From: CAYMRB01 sp964392615 | GTDB taxonomy: Bacteria > Planctomycetota > UBA8108 | Reading direction: 5' to 3' | Length of the DNA stretch: 5,236 bases | NCBI GenBank assembly: GCA_964392615.1 | Contig: CAYMRB010000576.1 | Span: 1-5,236, forward strand | Shown: piece after piece, positions 5,195 through 5,236 of the stretch | Position numbering within the stretch: the stretch's first letter is position 1 | How the letters are laid out: every line of letters begins with the position of its first letter | Program-made: the position numbers and the translations under genes | The notes under the pieces: generated by a model | The model's input: only the letters and a program-made list of their open reading frames with translations | Databases searched by the model: none | Told to the model about the DNA's origin: nothing

Positions 5195-5236
5195 GGGTTC
5201 CTGGGTTCCTGGGTTCCTGGGTTCCTGGGTTCCTGG
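5174..5236. repeat. TTCCTGGG tandem array, at least 7.9 units, open at the window end
   Basis: Seven complete, identical 8-bp units occupy 5174-5229, and seven bases of an eighth reach the window end. Copy 1 of the direct repeat has only about 2.6 units at the same place (4345-4365). Perfect identity among units points to recent expansion by slippage. The period is not a multiple of three and no gene extends into it. The true length is unknown because the window stops inside the array. Confidence 0.95.

Noticed and set aside
5174..5236. CRISPR array or telomere-like repeat
   Set aside because: The units are 8 bp with no spacers, which excludes CRISPR. A chromosome-end role is unlikely for this kind of bacterium, and the matching short version lies internally at 4345-4365.

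Overview
The window looks like a short contig from a high-GC, free-living bacterium, most likely a planctomycete or a similarly large-genomed lineage. The main evidence is the first protein. It ends in two dockerin/EF-hand-like calcium loops and a Cys-containing tail, a C-terminal layout I know mainly from Planctomycetota and a few other environmental phyla. This assignment comes from memory, not from a search. The window opens inside a gene and ends inside an 8-bp tandem repeat, which is how contigs usually break.

Layout: (1) 2-2425, plus strand: the 3' part of a large exported multidomain protein with a lipase-like alpha/beta-hydrolase region, a PPC-like beta domain, an Ig-like domain, a further beta-rich region and paired calcium loops. 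Its nucleophile-elbow serine appears to be replaced by glycine. (2) 2436-3807, minus strand: a two-gene unit convergent with the first gene. A membrane-anchored coiled-coil protein (2941-3807) is followed by a small exported Cys-rich protein (2436-2891). Both are unrecognised. A plausible promoter lies at 3856-3884. (3) 3808-4661: about 850 bp with no convincing gene. It holds inverted repeats, a 3' gene remnant and repeat elements. (4) 4662-5009, plus strand: a 115-residue unrecognised soluble protein with a good Shine-Dalgarno sequence and a candidate promoter. (5) 4122-4365 and 4951-5194: two nearly identical 244-bp direct repeats (one mismatch), 829 bp apart. Each starts inside coding sequence for the C-terminus of the 115-residue protein and runs through the stop codon, a GC stem-loop and a long AAGGAACCC/GGGTTCCT hairpin. 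In the second copy the hairpin arm has expanded into at least 7.9 units of TTCCTGGG, running off the window.

The most notable structure is this gene-plus-downstream-repeat duplication. The small orphan gene, its leader and a structured 3' region form an 829-bp repeat-bounded unit. Its repeats could recombine, and its terminal 8-bp array is of the kind that changes length by slippage. The exported gene products point to an extracytoplasmic or cell-surface role for the left half of the window. No functional link between the left and right halves can be shown from sequence alone.
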